This document shows, in pieces, positions 45,606 through 55,529 of a DNA stretch of 64,000 bases. The position numbers and the translations under genes were made by a program. This stretch comes from Clostridium cellulovorans 743B (GTDB lineage Bacteria; Bacillota; Clostridia; Clostridiales; Clostridiaceae). Numbering within the stretch: position 1 is the first letter of the stretch; each line of letters opens with the position of its first letter. The stretch lies in assembly GCF_000145275.1 (NCBI RefSeq), contig NC_014393.1, forward strand, positions 3,844,001-3,908,000, in the 5' to 3' direction. The notes under the pieces are model-generated. The model did no database searches. It was given only the letters and a program-made list of their open reading frames with translations, and had not been told where the DNA came from.

Positions 45606-46908
45606 AAAATTTCTTTCTACTAAGTTAGAAGTTAAATTAATAATATCACTAATATTTTCATTTATTATATCTGTTTTTATATTTCTTTTAGCACAAACAC
45701 TAGGTGAAAAGTTATTAAATAATTACTTTGATAAAACTTCTTTTCTCACAAATCAAAAAATTCAGGCTATATCAGAGTTTAAAACATATGTAATAGATAA
45801 TAATTTATCAATAAATGATTATGATAAAATAAAAAGCTGGACTCGCAAAAATAAGTATGTGAATCTTTTTATTTATAAAGATAATAATTTAGTTTATTAT
45901 CCTGATAAAAATAATGAATTAACCAATTATGAACAATATAAAGAAAGGCCAATTTTCGCAAGTGATACTCTTGTTGATATATCATTTACTGATACGAATG
46001 CAAAAATATATATGGAATGCTTTTTCGAATATAAGTACTACTATATTTTAATCTTCTTTGGTGTAGCAATATCATTATTTTGTTTTATACTTCTTATATT
46101 ATTTTTCATTAACAAAAAAATAACCTATATTGGACTGCTTGAAAATGAAATAAAAATATTAGAAGGAGGAGATTTAACATATCAAATTACTATAGATAGC
46201 AATGATGAACTTTCCTCATTAGCTCAAAGCATTAATGATATGAGAAAATCCTTTATTGAAAGATTGGAAAATGAAGATGAAGCAAAACTCGCAAATAGTG
46301 AATTGATTACAGCATTGTCACATGATTTAAGAACTCCCCTCACAGCTTTAGTGGGTTATTTGGACATAATTGAATATAAAAAATATAAAACCGATGAGGC
46401 TTTTAATCAGTATATACATAATAGCAGAGAGAAAGCATATCAAATTAAATACCTATCCGATAAGTTATTTGAATATTTTATAGTATTTAACACATGTGAT
46501 GTTTTAGAACTAGAATCTTTTAACGGAAACGAACTATTAGAACAACTAATTCAAGAACAAATTTTTATGTTGGATAATAAAGGGTTTCTATTCAATATTG
46601 TTTCTTGTGACACACCTTTTTTTCTTGAAGTAAATTTAATATCAATACGAAGAGTTTTTGATAACATTTTTTCTAATATTTCTAAATATGCTGATAATTC
46701 TAAGGCGGTTAAAGTGAATTACTATGTTGAAAATAGAAAATTATTTGTTACTATAGAAAACAAAATAAATAATTTAAAACCAGTAGCCAGCACAGGTATA
46801 GGTCTAAAAACATGCAAGAAAATTATAGAAACTCATAACGGTAAAATCGATGCTAGAAAAACTGGAAACATTTTTGGAGTTAAGATAACTTTAAATATAA
46901 ACATATGA
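45598..46908 (+). CDS. Sensor histidine kinase
   Basis: 436 aa starting at TTG 45598, with AAAGGGG before it. Two membrane helices (~15-37 and ~145-168) flank a ~105-residue outer loop. A HAMP domain follows (~170-220), then the H-box ALSHDLRTPLTALVGY and a kinase core whose N-box is VFDNIFSNISKYAD and G2 region STGIGLKTCKKI. The G1 box between them is weak. It pairs with the upstream regulator. Signal unknown. Confidence 0.92.
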   Translation: MNRKFLSTKLEVKLIISLIFSFIISVFIFLLAQTLGEKLLNNYFDKTSFLTNQKIQAISEFKTYVIDNNLSINDYDKIKSWTRKNKYVNLFIYKDNNLVYYPDKNNELTNYEQYKERPIFASDTLVDISFTDTNAKIYMECFFEYKYYYILIFFGVAISLFCFILLILFFINKKITYIGLLENEIKILEGGDLTYQITIDSNDELSSLAQSINDMRKSFIERLENEDEAKLANSELITALSHDLRTPLTALVGYLDIIEYKKYKTDEAFNQYIHNSREKAYQIKYLSDKLFEYFIVFNTCDVLELESFNGNELLEQLIQEQIFMLDNKGFLFNIVSCDTPFFLEVNLISIRRVFDNIFSNISKYADNSKAVKVNYYVENRKLFVTIENKINNLKPVASTGIGLKTCKKIIETHNGKIDARKTGNIFGVKITLNINI

Positions 46909-47250
46909 AAAAGTAGCTATGCTACAATAGAGGATTTTTTATAATAAAAACAAGTAACTATTTTGATAATAGGGTACCTTGTAATCATGTAAAACTACAC
47001 CATTGTAGTTGATAATTTCAAAAAATTTACTCACCCCAATTTTTATTGCATAATATATTTTTTTAGAAAAGAATTAAATGTTAATTACTATGCATTTTAT
47101 AATATAGCTTAAGAAGTATTGACAAAATGAGAAAATAGTAAGCAATGGAACAAATATGCTTCATATCAAAGATTCTAAGTTGGTATCTTAATAAATTCCT
47201 TCTTTATACAATTTTCTTTATATAGTTATATTATTTTCGTATGAGTTTTT
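46909..47250. other. Intergenic stretch after the kinase gene
   Basis: A weak hairpin GTAGCTATGCTAC at 46912-46924, then ATAGAGGATTTTTT, may end the two-component operon. Nothing else is recognised in this AT-rich stretch. Confidence 0.4.
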
Positions 47251-47466
47251 TTAATCATGGTCTGAAATCTCATAGTATAGAGCACCGCCTTCTTCATAGA
47301 GGTATTCGTATATCACTTCACAATAATTATCATCTTTACGCTGCATTTGCTTGTATCACTACTCTAATTCATATGAGAAATCACGAGTATAAGCTATATC
47401 ATCAACTTTCCCACTAAGAAACTCTTTTGTTATGTCCATCATAAAATCAATATTAGGCAGACTCAA
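47251..47466 (-). pseudogene. Small protein gene with tandem stops (immunity-like)
   Basis: From a TTG at 47464-47466 with GGAGG upstream, the frame reads SLPNIDFMMDITKEFLSG, then VDDIAYTRDFSYELE, then TAG TGA, then YKQMQRKDDNYCEVIYEY to a TAA at 47251. The coherent sequence on both sides shows a small decayed gene. It resembles short acidic immunity-type proteins of toxin systems, but no toxin is present and the family is not certain. Confidence 0.5.
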
Positions 47467-47562
47467 TGCTAGGTTCCTCCTTTATTTTATTAAGTTTACT
47501 TATACTTTATTAATTCTATAAAGACAAAATTCTAATAATCAAACATTTTAATATATGAATTT

Positions 47563-47616
47563 AAAGCTAGGTGAAAAATCCTTAAGCATAATTGCTTAAC
47601 TTCTTTAACCTAGCTT
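47563..47616 (-). terminator. yabG terminator (compound hairpin)
   Basis: Outer stem AAGCTAGGT/ACCTAGCTT (47564-47572, 47608-47616) and inner hairpin TTAAGCA/TGCTTAA (47582-47588, 47593-47599), followed on the minus strand by GGATTTTT. Parts of it are kept in repeat copies A and B. Confidence 0.65.
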
Positions 47617-47625
47617 CTTTTTCAT

Positions 47626-48522
47626 CTATTTATAAAAAGACCTCGGATACCCTTCCCTATACTTACCCCTAGTCTGAACACCACCAATACCTTCAAAGCC
47701 AGTTATTGTACTAGCTAATAAAGTCTTAATATCTACCACCTTATCAATACTTGCATAAGCAATCTTTTCACAAATAAATACAGGATCGAGGCAATGAATT
47801 AAGACTCTTTTTGGTGCACTAGCTAGATTTGCGCCTGCATCTAGTATTGCTTCATAATATGATTGGCAAGCTCCAGCGAAAATAACTAAATTATCATAGT
47901 TAGGTTCATAGTCCCTTAATCTTGCTACAGATTCAACAAAATACTTTGAATTTCTATAATTATTTATATTCTGATAGTCTTTTACATCCTTATGAATTCC
48001 ATCATGGCCAGTTATCACTACAATCTCAGCCTTTGTTTCCTTTACCAATTGGACAATTATATTAGGTTGATCTTTCTCGGCTACAACCCGCCCCTCAGCA
48101 ACCAAGTCAAGTTGTTTGTATACTTTCATACATTCATTTAAATAACGAGGATCTCCGTCTACATGTAGTATCTTCCCTGGTCTTCCAAAAGTTAATTCAT
48201 TGTCCTTTGGACTTTTATTAACTTCCTTTACTTTTTTTTTTATTCTTTCTTTATCGGTAGGCTCAGTGCAAGGTCCATCGCCTCTACTCATAATTATAGA
48301 TTTAATCGTTTCATTTACTTTCTTATTAAATAACTGATCTATACTCCCATGCATTTCTTCATCTACTACTTCTAAATCATCTTCTGGAGAATCTGCAAGT
48401 ATTCTAATGTTAAGTCCAGAAAGCTCATAGATAATCTTTCCTTCAACTTCTTTTTCGCCAACAATTTTAAATATCAAGTCTTTCCCATGAGATTTTCGTG
48501 CTACACTATCTCCTATCTTCAT
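47626..48522 (-). CDS. yabG: Sporulation-specific protease YabG
   Basis: 298 aa, the normal length. N-terminal GDSVARKSHGKDLIFKI and the catalytic-type pair VVITGHDGIHKDV (His ~185) and IFAGACQSYYEA (Cys ~228) are visible; the layout is like clan CD peptidases. Family knowledge: YabG is made late in sporulation and processes spore-coat proteins. It has its own terminator, and the spore-coat gene group lies next to it. It is the intact parent of the three 3' remnants in the window. AAGGAG precedes the ATG. Confidence 0.95.
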   Translation of the reverse strand: MKIGDSVARKSHGKDLIFKIVGEKEVEGKIIYELSGLNIRILADSPEDDLEVVDEEMHGSIDQLFNKKVNETIKSIIMSRGDGPCTEPTDKERIKKKVKEVNKSPKDNELTFGRPGKILHVDGDPRYLNECMKVYKQLDLVAEGRVVAEKDQPNIIVQLVKETKAEIVVITGHDGIHKDVKDYQNINNYRNSKYFVESVARLRDYEPNYDNLVIFAGACQSYYEAILDAGANLASAPKRVLIHCLDPVFICEKIAYASIDKVVDIKTLLASTITGFEGIGGVQTRGKYREGYPRSFYK

Positions 48523-48663
48523 TTGTAGTTCTCCTTATAGTTCTGCTCAATATATTCTATGTAGCTTTAAAAGACTTTGTACCAAACACTTCGCCCAAAA
48601 TTCAGTGACCATACTGCTTAAATTTTTTATTCTCGGCACCCTATTAGTTGCTTAGTTTAAAAA

Positions 48664-48729
48664 GAAAAAATCCCTACAGGATTTCTAGTTATGAAAATTT
48701 CATATCAAAGATTCTGTAAGGATTTTTAT
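48664..48729. terminator. Terminator after the first cotS-like gene
   Basis: Stem AAAAATCCCTACAG / CTGTAAGGATTTTT with one mismatch and a long loop; A- and T-rich ends on both strands. Confidence 0.6.
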
Positions 48730-48751
48730 ATATTTTTCTATAAACTATCTC

Positions 48752-49777
48752 TTATGATTCCTTTGTTTCTTCCTCAAAATTAACTACATAACATTCCTTA
48801 AACTCATTTAAAAAGCTTCTAAAACTATCAAGTTCTGCTATTAACGCTTCAATTTTTTTATCATAAACCTTTTGTCCCCAGTTAACTTCGTTATAATAGA
48901 ATCTATTTGAAAGTCTCCAGAATCTTTGAGGAAACATTAAAAATGAATAAATAACTTTATACTCATCTCTCATGATAGGCTTTATTGAATTATATCCATC
49001 GATTATTATCTTAGCATAACTTATATCCCAATTTACTCTTTTACATACTTTCGTAATAAAGCCAGCAATATCATAAGCTCTTATTTCTCTTTTGCAGTAA
49101 TCAAAATCTATTATATTTACGTTGTTATCTTTGTCCATGATTATATTATGGTATGTATAATCATGGTGGCATAAACTTTTATCTTCTTCTGCTATTCTGC
49201 ATAGTTCTGGATAGATTGATGAATCTAGTATAGCTTTTGCTTCTTTACCTAGTGCCTTAAACTCTTCATAATTCTTTATATAGCTCAAATCAAAACTGGT
49301 TTTCATGTTCTTTTTTCTTGCCATGTCTCTCATCTTATCCAAGGCTTTAGTCCTTTTTTCCATAAGCATAGGCCATCTTCCTATATCTGTCTTAAGTTTA
49401 CTATTCTCTGGTGGATCATATCCTTTTGATGCTTCATGTAATTCTGCCATTGCCTTTGCTGCTAGGGTTAAATCATCTATATTTGAAAAGTCACACTCTC
49501 TTCCTTCTATCCATTGAGACAAGGTATATATATCCTCATTAACCGAGGCATATATACTTCCGTCTACGTTTAGACAATACCTATCAACTTTTGTAAAACC
49601 TTTATTTATCAGATGCTCTTTTGCACCATAGACAAATAGCAATTTTTGCACGCCATAGTTAATTTTCTTAAGGCATCGATTTCCCTTATTGGTCTTCAGA
49701 AAGTAAACGCCTTTATTAGGTTTTATGGCTTCAATCTTAATCCCAAATTGTCTTTCTATTTCCTGCTCCCTCATCAT
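48752..49777 (-). CDS. CotS-family spore-coat kinase-like protein (1)
   Basis: 341 aa. Kinase-fold with N-lobe VYFLKTNKGNRCLKKI, catalytic loop LCHHDYTYHNIIM and metal motif NIIDFDYC, all intact, so it may be an active kinase. C-terminus FPQRFWRLSNRFYYNEVNWG is typical of the CotS/CotI/YutH group. Family knowledge: CotS-type proteins belong to the inner coat of the spore. It is divergent from a glycosyltransferase gene 312 bp away. Ribosome site GAGGTGATT. Confidence 0.9.
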   Translation of the reverse strand: MMREQEIERQFGIKIEAIKPNKGVYFLKTNKGNRCLKKINYGVQKLLFVYGAKEHLINKGFTKVDRYCLNVDGSIYASVNEDIYTLSQWIEGRECDFSNIDDLTLAAKAMAELHEASKGYDPPENSKLKTDIGRWPMLMEKRTKALDKMRDMARKKNMKTSFDLSYIKNYEEFKALGKEAKAILDSSIYPELCRIAEEDKSLCHHDYTYHNIIMDKDNNVNIIDFDYCKREIRAYDIAGFITKVCKRVNWDISYAKIIIDGYNSIKPIMRDEYKVIYSFLMFPQRFWRLSNRFYYNEVNWGQKVYDKKIEALIAELDSFRSFLNEFKECYVVNFEEETKES

Positions 49778-50089
49778 TATTAATCACCTCGATAAATTTA
49801 TAGTTTTGAAGCATCTTAAAGCTTTTATAGGGTTTTCAATTCTAATAGTTTTTCTATATATAAATTATCCTAAAACCCTATACAAAGCTCTTAATCATAT
49901 TAGAACTCTGCAATATCTTGCCTGCCAAATGGATATAGTGAGCTTGTAACTATATAAAGTGGGTAAGTTATTTTCATCTTCATTCATTTATATGTAAAAA
50001 TCCTACTAAATAGAATAACCCTCTACAAATTAACATTTTCTTTAGCTATTAATATACTAATATAAAGATGTTTTTGAAAGGATACTACT
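49778..50089. other. Divergent promoter region of cotS-like and glycosyltransferase genes
   Basis: 312 bp between two divergent coat genes. It must hold both promoters, which are probably read by late sporulation sigma factors, but no consensus was secured by eye and no hairpin or gene is seen. Confidence 0.4.
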
Positions 50090-51286
50090 ATGAAGGTTGG
50101 ATTTGATTCTAGACCAGCTAAATGGTATAGAGGAACAGGCATCGGAACCTATACCTACCAACTGATAAATTGGTTCAACAAAATAGATAAAGAAAATCAA
50201 TATACTCTCTTTATTCCAGATGATTGGGATTTCAACTTTGCTTTCAAAAAAAATTTCACCTACGAAAATATAAAAGGTAACGCCAATGATAGCTTTTGGG
50301 ATCAGGTTAATATTCCAAACATAATCGATGATAAAAAGTTATCTATTTACCACGTTCCACAAAACGGTGTTGGTCTCCCAAAAGAAAAAAATTGTCCTTT
50401 TATAATAACTCTTCATGATGTAATCCCTTATAGAATGCCTCAAACTTGCAGTGAAAGGCTTGTTTCAATTTTTAATGAAGAGCTTCCAAGAATAATAGCA
50501 GAGTGTGATGCTATAATAACTGTTTCGGAATTTTCTAAACGTGATATAACACGAACCTTAAACTTCCCAGCAGAAAAAACCTTTGTTACCCATCTAGCTG
50601 CTGAGGATTTCTATAGACCAAAGGGAAAGAGTAAAAGCAGAGCCTATATAAAGAGGATTTATGGTATAGATGGCGATTTCATTTTGTATATTGGAGGTTA
50701 TAGTCCAAGGAAAAATATTATTGGACTAATCGAAGCTTTTAGTAAAGTTGTACATCTTTATAACCGTGATGTAAAGTTAGTCATTGGTGGAACAAAAGGT
50801 CGTTCCTATGATAGATATAAGCAGAGAACCATCGATCTTAAAATAGAAAATAAAGTGATTTTTACAGGTTTTATTCCTCTAAGGGATATGCCTATTATGT
50901 ACACTGCTGCAAAGCTTTTTGTCTATCCCTCCTTCTATGAAGGCTTTGGTCTTCCTCCTATAGAAGCAATGGCTTGTGGAACTCCAGTAATAGCCTCTAA
51001 TTTAACCTCTATACCAGAAATAGTTGAAGATGCAGCTCTTCTAATGGACCCTTATGATGTAGATGAACTTTGTTCTGCTATGCTATTAGTTCTTATAGAT
51101 AGAAAAGTTCGAAAGGAACTTATTATTCAAGGCTTGAAAAAAGCAAAATCCCTGTCTTGGAAAGCTACAGCTGAAAAAACCATAGATATCTATAAAAAGA
51201 TTACAGATATAAAACTTCCACCTAAAGAACTTTTGGAGTGTTCAACCAACTTATTTTTACCATCAAGGAGAAAAAAGTCCAAATGA
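50090..51286 (+). CDS. Glycosyltransferase family 4 (CotSA-like)
   Basis: 398 aa. N-terminal half KVGFDSRPAKWYRGTGIGTY and the C-terminal half with YIGGYSPRKNIIGLIEAF and the nucleotide-sugar E-x7-E block in FVYPSFYEGFGLPPIEAMAC. Family knowledge: GT4 enzymes transfer sugars from nucleotide donors; CotSA is the coat member. The CotS/CotSA pairing repeats at 53198-55457. It ends in a hairpin shared with the convergent cotS-like gene. Confidence 0.92.
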   Translation: MKVGFDSRPAKWYRGTGIGTYTYQLINWFNKIDKENQYTLFIPDDWDFNFAFKKNFTYENIKGNANDSFWDQVNIPNIIDDKKLSIYHVPQNGVGLPKEKNCPFIITLHDVIPYRMPQTCSERLVSIFNEELPRIIAECDAIITVSEFSKRDITRTLNFPAEKTFVTHLAAEDFYRPKGKSKSRAYIKRIYGIDGDFILYIGGYSPRKNIIGLIEAFSKVVHLYNRDVKLVIGGTKGRSYDRYKQRTIDLKIENKVIFTGFIPLRDMPIMYTAAKLFVYPSFYEGFGLPPIEAMACGTPVIASNLTSIPEIVEDAALLMDPYDVDELCSAMLLVLIDRKVRKELIIQGLKKAKSLSWKATAEKTIDIYKKITDIKLPPKELLECSTNLFLPSRRKKSK

Positions 51287-51297
51287 ATAATAAATAT

Positions 51298-51333
51298 AAA
51301 AAGCTGTCTCATAAATCTGTGACAGCTTTTTAT
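51298..51333. terminator. Bidirectional terminator
   Basis: AAAAAGCTGTC / GACAGCTTTTT with a 12-base loop between the convergent glycosyltransferase and cotS-like genes. Confidence 0.85.
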
Positions 51334-51337
51334 ATAA

Positions 51338-52378
51338 CTAGCTTCCACTAGCCCCTTGAATATACTTTCCATAGAATTCCTTTAAGAACTCTTCTCTTTC
51401 TTCTTTTTCGAATAATTTTCTATCTAATTTATATAAATAACTTTCTTCATCCCAATTCTTTCTTCTTGTATAATAATCCTTACATAATAAATAGAAATCC
51501 TGCGGAAATAAAAGCATTCCATAAAGTACAGCGTATTCTTCGCTAGAGAGCTGACTTATTTCATTATAACTATCTATTATTATCTCTGCCTTTTTCATGT
51601 CATAGGCAAAATTTTTTAAGACTTTATTTATAAAATTACATAAATCATGAACTCTTAAATCAATTAGTGCATAATCAAAATCTATAAAATATGCTTCATC
51701 TTTCTCTATTAGTATATTATGATAAGCTAAATCATTATGACATATCGCAACCTTTTCTTCATCATTACAAAGAGTGTGATATCCCCACTTTTCCAAGAAT
51801 TCTACACTTTCTTTTGCTTGATTAATATAGTAATCTATTTCGCTAAGTACCGTTTGGTCAAATTTTGTTTTTTCTTCATATTTATTTACGAGAGTTTTAA
51901 AAAACTTAAGTTCATTAGTCTCTCTTTTAACATTTGTAATAAAATCAAGTTTTCCCCTTACTTTTTCAAACTTAGATTTAAACCCTATAGATGCTTTATG
52001 AAGCTGAGCAATTCCCTTTGATGAAGTTATTAAATGAAATGGATTGCTAAAATCACACTCATTTCCTGGCTCTACTTCTAATAATACGTAACAACTACCT
52101 TTAAAAATTACATATAAATCCCCATTTGACGCAGGAGTAAACTTAATGGTCTTTTTAAAGCTTCTATTTATATAATCTAAAGCTTCCTTTAAAAAATTTA
52201 TTTGATCAATAGTATAGTCAACCCTTTTTAGAATCTTTTCACCTTTATCGGTACTTAAAAAGAATACTTTTCTAATAGGATAAAGATCCGTAACCTTTAA
52301 ATCGTATGCATCAAATAATGCTGTGTCTAAGTGATACTTTATTAAAGCACTTTTATCCTTGTATTTTATGTCTACCAT
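51338..52378 (-). CDS. CotS-family spore-coat kinase-like protein (2)
   Basis: 346 aa. Catalytic loop ICHNDLAYHNILI and AYFIDFDYALID are intact. The C-terminal YGMLLFPQDFYLLCKDYYTR block is as in CotS. It is the last gene of the run 54205-51338, 13 bp after the pseudokinase gene, with AGGAGGAG before its ATG. Acts in the developing spore by family; substrate unknown. Confidence 0.9.
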   Translation of the reverse strand: MVDIKYKDKSALIKYHLDTALFDAYDLKVTDLYPIRKVFFLSTDKGEKILKRVDYTIDQINFLKEALDYINRSFKKTIKFTPASNGDLYVIFKGSCYVLLEVEPGNECDFSNPFHLITSSKGIAQLHKASIGFKSKFEKVRGKLDFITNVKRETNELKFFKTLVNKYEEKTKFDQTVLSEIDYYINQAKESVEFLEKWGYHTLCNDEEKVAICHNDLAYHNILIEKDEAYFIDFDYALIDLRVHDLCNFINKVLKNFAYDMKKAEIIIDSYNEISQLSSEEYAVLYGMLLFPQDFYLLCKDYYTRRKNWDEESYLYKLDRKLFEKEEREEFLKEFYGKYIQGASGS

Positions 52379-52391
52379 ATTTCTCCTCCTC

Positions 52392-53195
52392 TTAAATGAG
52401 ACTGTCTCCGTCTCTTACTATAGCCTTCTTCAGTTTCTTCAAGTACTCATCATAGCCTAATTCTTTTCTATTTAATCTAAAATGATTTACCCATTTAAAA
52501 TATTCATAAGGGAATGAAACTAAAGCTTTAATGAGCTTTTCGCTACAAGTGTATAAACCATTATAATCACAGAAATCTTCTATAATTGGACCTAACTCTA
52601 CATCTAGATGTCTTTTTCTTATTACTTTAATCATAAATACTGCGTCCATCTCCATAAAGTTATAGGAGCATTGATCTAAGGAAACAACTTGTATATGCGT
52701 ATCTTTCCTTTTTATATTTGTCATCAGTACATTTCCAATTGAAATCTCGTTATTATCCATGCTACGTCTTAAAATAGAAATATATTCGTTAAAAGTAACA
52801 TAACTAAGACTTTCTTTTGCCTTAATTCTAGATTTCTTATCATTACATAATATAAACTCTTCAACTGGATTAAGTTCTTTTTTACATTTTAGTCCTTCAA
52901 TATACCTTTTATACCTTCTATATAAAACCTTTGTCTCTTCAACATAATGGCCTGTATTATTTCTGAAACTTCTTACTTCTATCCCTCTATAATTTGATGC
53001 TATTCTGCTAAAATCACTTAAAGTATATAAATGTTTTCTTAGGGCTTCTTCATAATAGTCTCTATCATCTATTTCTATTTCATCAACGGTGAAAATATTA
53101 AAATCTTTTAAATAATCTTTAAAATTATCAAATGTATTATCTTTATTTATCGTAGAGGTTTCCTTTTTATTTACATTTCTTAATATATTCTCCAT
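52392..53195 (-). CDS. CotS-like pseudokinase
   Basis: 267 aa from ATG 53195, with GGGAGG before it. The C-terminal end (LVSFPYEYFKWVNHFRLNRK) matches the end of CotS proteins, but the HxD loop reads EISIGNVLM and the IDFDY motif reads VVSLDQCSY, so all catalytic residues are gone. The N-lobe is also missing. It lies between two active-looking cotS genes (4-bp overlap with the first). Inference: a structural or regulatory partner in the coat, not an enzyme. It is a coherent frame with no sign of decay. Confidence 0.6.
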   Translation of the reverse strand: MENILRNVNKKETSTINKDNTFDNFKDYLKDFNIFTVDEIEIDDRDYYEEALRKHLYTLSDFSRIASNYRGIEVRSFRNNTGHYVEETKVLYRRYKRYIEGLKCKKELNPVEEFILCNDKKSRIKAKESLSYVTFNEYISILRRSMDNNEISIGNVLMTNIKRKDTHIQVVSLDQCSYNFMEMDAVFMIKVIRKRHLDVELGPIIEDFCDYNGLYTCSEKLIKALVSFPYEYFKWVNHFRLNRKELGYDEYLKKLKKAIVRDGDSLI

Positions 53196-53197
53196 TT

Positions 53198-54205
53198 TCA
53201 ACCTCCCATTTTGTATTTCCTCAATTCTCCTACAAACTCTTGTTTATCTTCTCTATCATCTAGTATTTTGCTTAACTTATTTATGAAAAATTCTTCTCCC
53301 CAAGGATGTTTCTCCCAGTAATACTGTATTCCTACTTGCCAAAAATCTTGTGGAAATTCCATAAATGCTGCTATCACTGGGATCTCTTCTTCTTCAACCT
53401 CGTTAATACTAGAATATTTGTTTAATATCATTTCTGCTCCTTTTATATTCCATCTTCCATTTTTTAAGCTTCTAAGAATTAAACTAGCTAAATCGTGAAG
53501 ATGAGTATCAAGAATACAATAATCAAAATCTATTACATATATTTTTTTATCTGCAAATAGAAGATTATGATGAGCAAAATCATGATGACAGAATCCATTG
53601 GTTTTTATATGTTTTTCCATAATTTGAACATACTCTGAAGATAATAGGTTACTAATAGCTCTTTCAGCCCTTAAAACTTCTTGTTCTATTTCCACTAAAT
53701 ACATATAGTCAAATTCACTTTTTATATCTTTGTCCAATATTCTTTTTTTGAAATCTAATATTTCATCTTTTCTAGTTCTAAAAGTTTCTATCCACTTAAA
53801 CCACCCAATTCTTGGGTTCATATTTTCTGTTACTTTAAAACCCCTACTCTTAATATGAAGTTTAGCTAAAACCTCTGCTGCACTGATAATATCTAGTATA
53901 TTATCATAATTACCTATTCTCGCTTCCTTCCAAGGTATTAAATAGGCAAAACAACTTTTAATTTCAATATAATCTTTATTAGCTATAGTCTTTATTATAG
54001 GGATACTTCCTTCAAAATTATTTTCATATAAATGCTTCATAGCACTGATGATAAAGAAAAAATGTCCAAAATTATATTTTATTGTTTTTAGGCAATACTG
54101 TTCATTTGGGCAGATAACTTTATATATATTTTTTAATTTAACTACCTCTATTACCCTTATTGGATAATTTTCTTCTATAACTTTTTTAACAGCTTCCTGC
54201 TCCAT
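53198..54205 (-). CDS. CotS-family spore-coat kinase-like protein (3)
   Basis: 335 aa. Catalytic loop GFCHHDFAHHNLLF and IYVIDFDYCILD are intact; C-terminal FMEFPQDFWQVGIQYYWEKH as in the family. First gene of the minus-strand run and divergent from a glycosyltransferase gene 130 bp away, so one bidirectional promoter region probably serves both. Confidence 0.9.
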   Translation of the reverse strand: MEQEAVKKVIEENYPIRVIEVVKLKNIYKVICPNEQYCLKTIKYNFGHFFFIISAMKHLYENNFEGSIPIIKTIANKDYIEIKSCFAYLIPWKEARIGNYDNILDIISAAEVLAKLHIKSRGFKVTENMNPRIGWFKWIETFRTRKDEILDFKKRILDKDIKSEFDYMYLVEIEQEVLRAERAISNLLSSEYVQIMEKHIKTNGFCHHDFAHHNLLFADKKIYVIDFDYCILDTHLHDLASLILRSLKNGRWNIKGAEMILNKYSSINEVEEEEIPVIAAFMEFPQDFWQVGIQYYWEKHPWGEEFFINKLSKILDDREDKQEFVGELRKYKMGG

Positions 54206-54335
54206 AAGTTACCCCTATTCATTGTTTCATTAATCAGTATATGTTTTTTCATTTTAACTGGTGCTAAATTAGCACTTTTTTAAAATTTCGTAATATTAAT
54301 ATATATATACACAGTTTTAATGAAGGAGGATTTCA

Positions 54336-55457
54336 ATGAAGATATCTATCGATGGTAGAGGAATTAATTGGTATCACGGTACAGGGATAGGAACATATAC
54401 AGACAACCTCATTCAAGGACTGCTTTCAATAGATAAAACTAATGAGTACCTACTTTACTGGGCTGGTGAAAACTACGACAATTTTAGAAAACCAAATTGT
54501 TCTGTAGTTATGGCATCAAATAGACATCATAAATTTTTTGAAGACGTATACTTCCCTCAGAATAATAAGTCTAATAACATAGATTTACATCATATACCGC
54601 AAAATGGAATTGGCTTAAACTCTTTAATGAGCTCTAAAAAGATTGTCACTATACACGATCTTATTCCTTACATTATGCCTGAAACTGTAGGACGTGGATA
54701 TCTAATAAAGTTTCTTCAGGAGATGCCTAAGATAATTAAAGAAGCCGCTTCAATCATAACTGTATCAAATTGGTCGAAAAATGAAATATTAAGATTTTTC
54801 CCTAATGCAGAAAATAAAATATTTGTAACCCATCTTGCAGCAAAGACTATTTTCAAACCTTTAAATAAAGTTTTCTGCAAAGATGTTCTAAAAAGTAAAT
54901 TTAATATAGAAAATGACTTTATTCTTTATATAGGCGGTTTTAGTCCAAGGAAAAATGTTACTGCTTTATTAAGGGCTTTTTCAAAAATCCATAATTCATT
55001 ACCTTCTGAATATAAACTTGTGATAACAGGTTCAATCAAAGGTGAAGGATCTACCCTTCCTGAAATCTGTGAAAAATTAAAGATTAGAAATAAAGTTATA
55101 TTCGCTGGTTTTGTAGATGAGTCAAAACTTCCAATTTTCTATAATGCAGCTTCCTTATTTGTTTATCCTTCGCTCTATGAAGGCTTTGGTCTTCCACCAC
55201 TAGAAGCCTTAAACTGCGGTACTCCAGTAATCGCTTCAAATGTTACATCAATTCCAGAGGTTCTTGGTGATGCAGCGATTCTTATAAATCCTCTAGATGA
55301 AGAAACTTTAGCTACTGAAATTACTGCTGTTTTAAGTAATCCTGAGAAAGCTTTAGCTCTATCTACAGCTGGATTAGATAAAGCTAAAGAATACACATGG
55401 ACTCAAACTGCTGAAAATACCTTATCAGTTTATAAAAGCACTTATGAGCATCTGTAA
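54336..55457 (+). CDS. Glycosyltransferase family 4 (CotSA-like), second copy
   Basis: 373 aa, clearly paralogous to the protein at 50090: same N-terminus (KISIDGRGINWYHGTGIGTY), same YIGGFSPRKNV and FVYPSLYEGFGLPPLEAL blocks. GAAGGAGG precedes the ATG. The two cotS/GT4 divergent pairs look like a tandem duplication of one unit. Predicted to glycosylate coat proteins or polysaccharide during sporulation. Confidence 0.92.
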   Translation: MKISIDGRGINWYHGTGIGTYTDNLIQGLLSIDKTNEYLLYWAGENYDNFRKPNCSVVMASNRHHKFFEDVYFPQNNKSNNIDLHHIPQNGIGLNSLMSSKKIVTIHDLIPYIMPETVGRGYLIKFLQEMPKIIKEAASIITVSNWSKNEILRFFPNAENKIFVTHLAAKTIFKPLNKVFCKDVLKSKFNIENDFILYIGGFSPRKNVTALLRAFSKIHNSLPSEYKLVITGSIKGEGSTLPEICEKLKIRNKVIFAGFVDESKLPIFYNAASLFVYPSLYEGFGLPPLEALNCGTPVIASNVTSIPEVLGDAAILINPLDEETLATEITAVLSNPEKALALSTAGLDKAKEYTWTQTAENTLSVYKSTYEHL

Positions 55458-55524
55458 AAAAGACTAGGTAGTATTTAAACTTTATGCTTATTAGCTTTAA
55501 GTTTAATGCTACCTAGTCTTTTAT
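55458..55524. terminator. Bidirectional terminator
   Basis: AAAAGACTAGGTAG / CTACCTAGTCTTTT with a long loop between convergent genes. Confidence 0.8.
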
Positions 55525-55529
55525 ATCTT

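Noticed and set aside
44916..46908. Vancomycin-type resistance system
   Set aside because: The regulator and kinase resemble VanR/VanS, but no vanH, vanA/B, vanX or serine-racemase gene is near.
14618..48522. Integrated phage or ICE with yabG as attachment gene
   Set aside because: No integrase, excisionase, relaxase or phage structural gene is visible, so a classical element is not supported even though repeats flank the modules.
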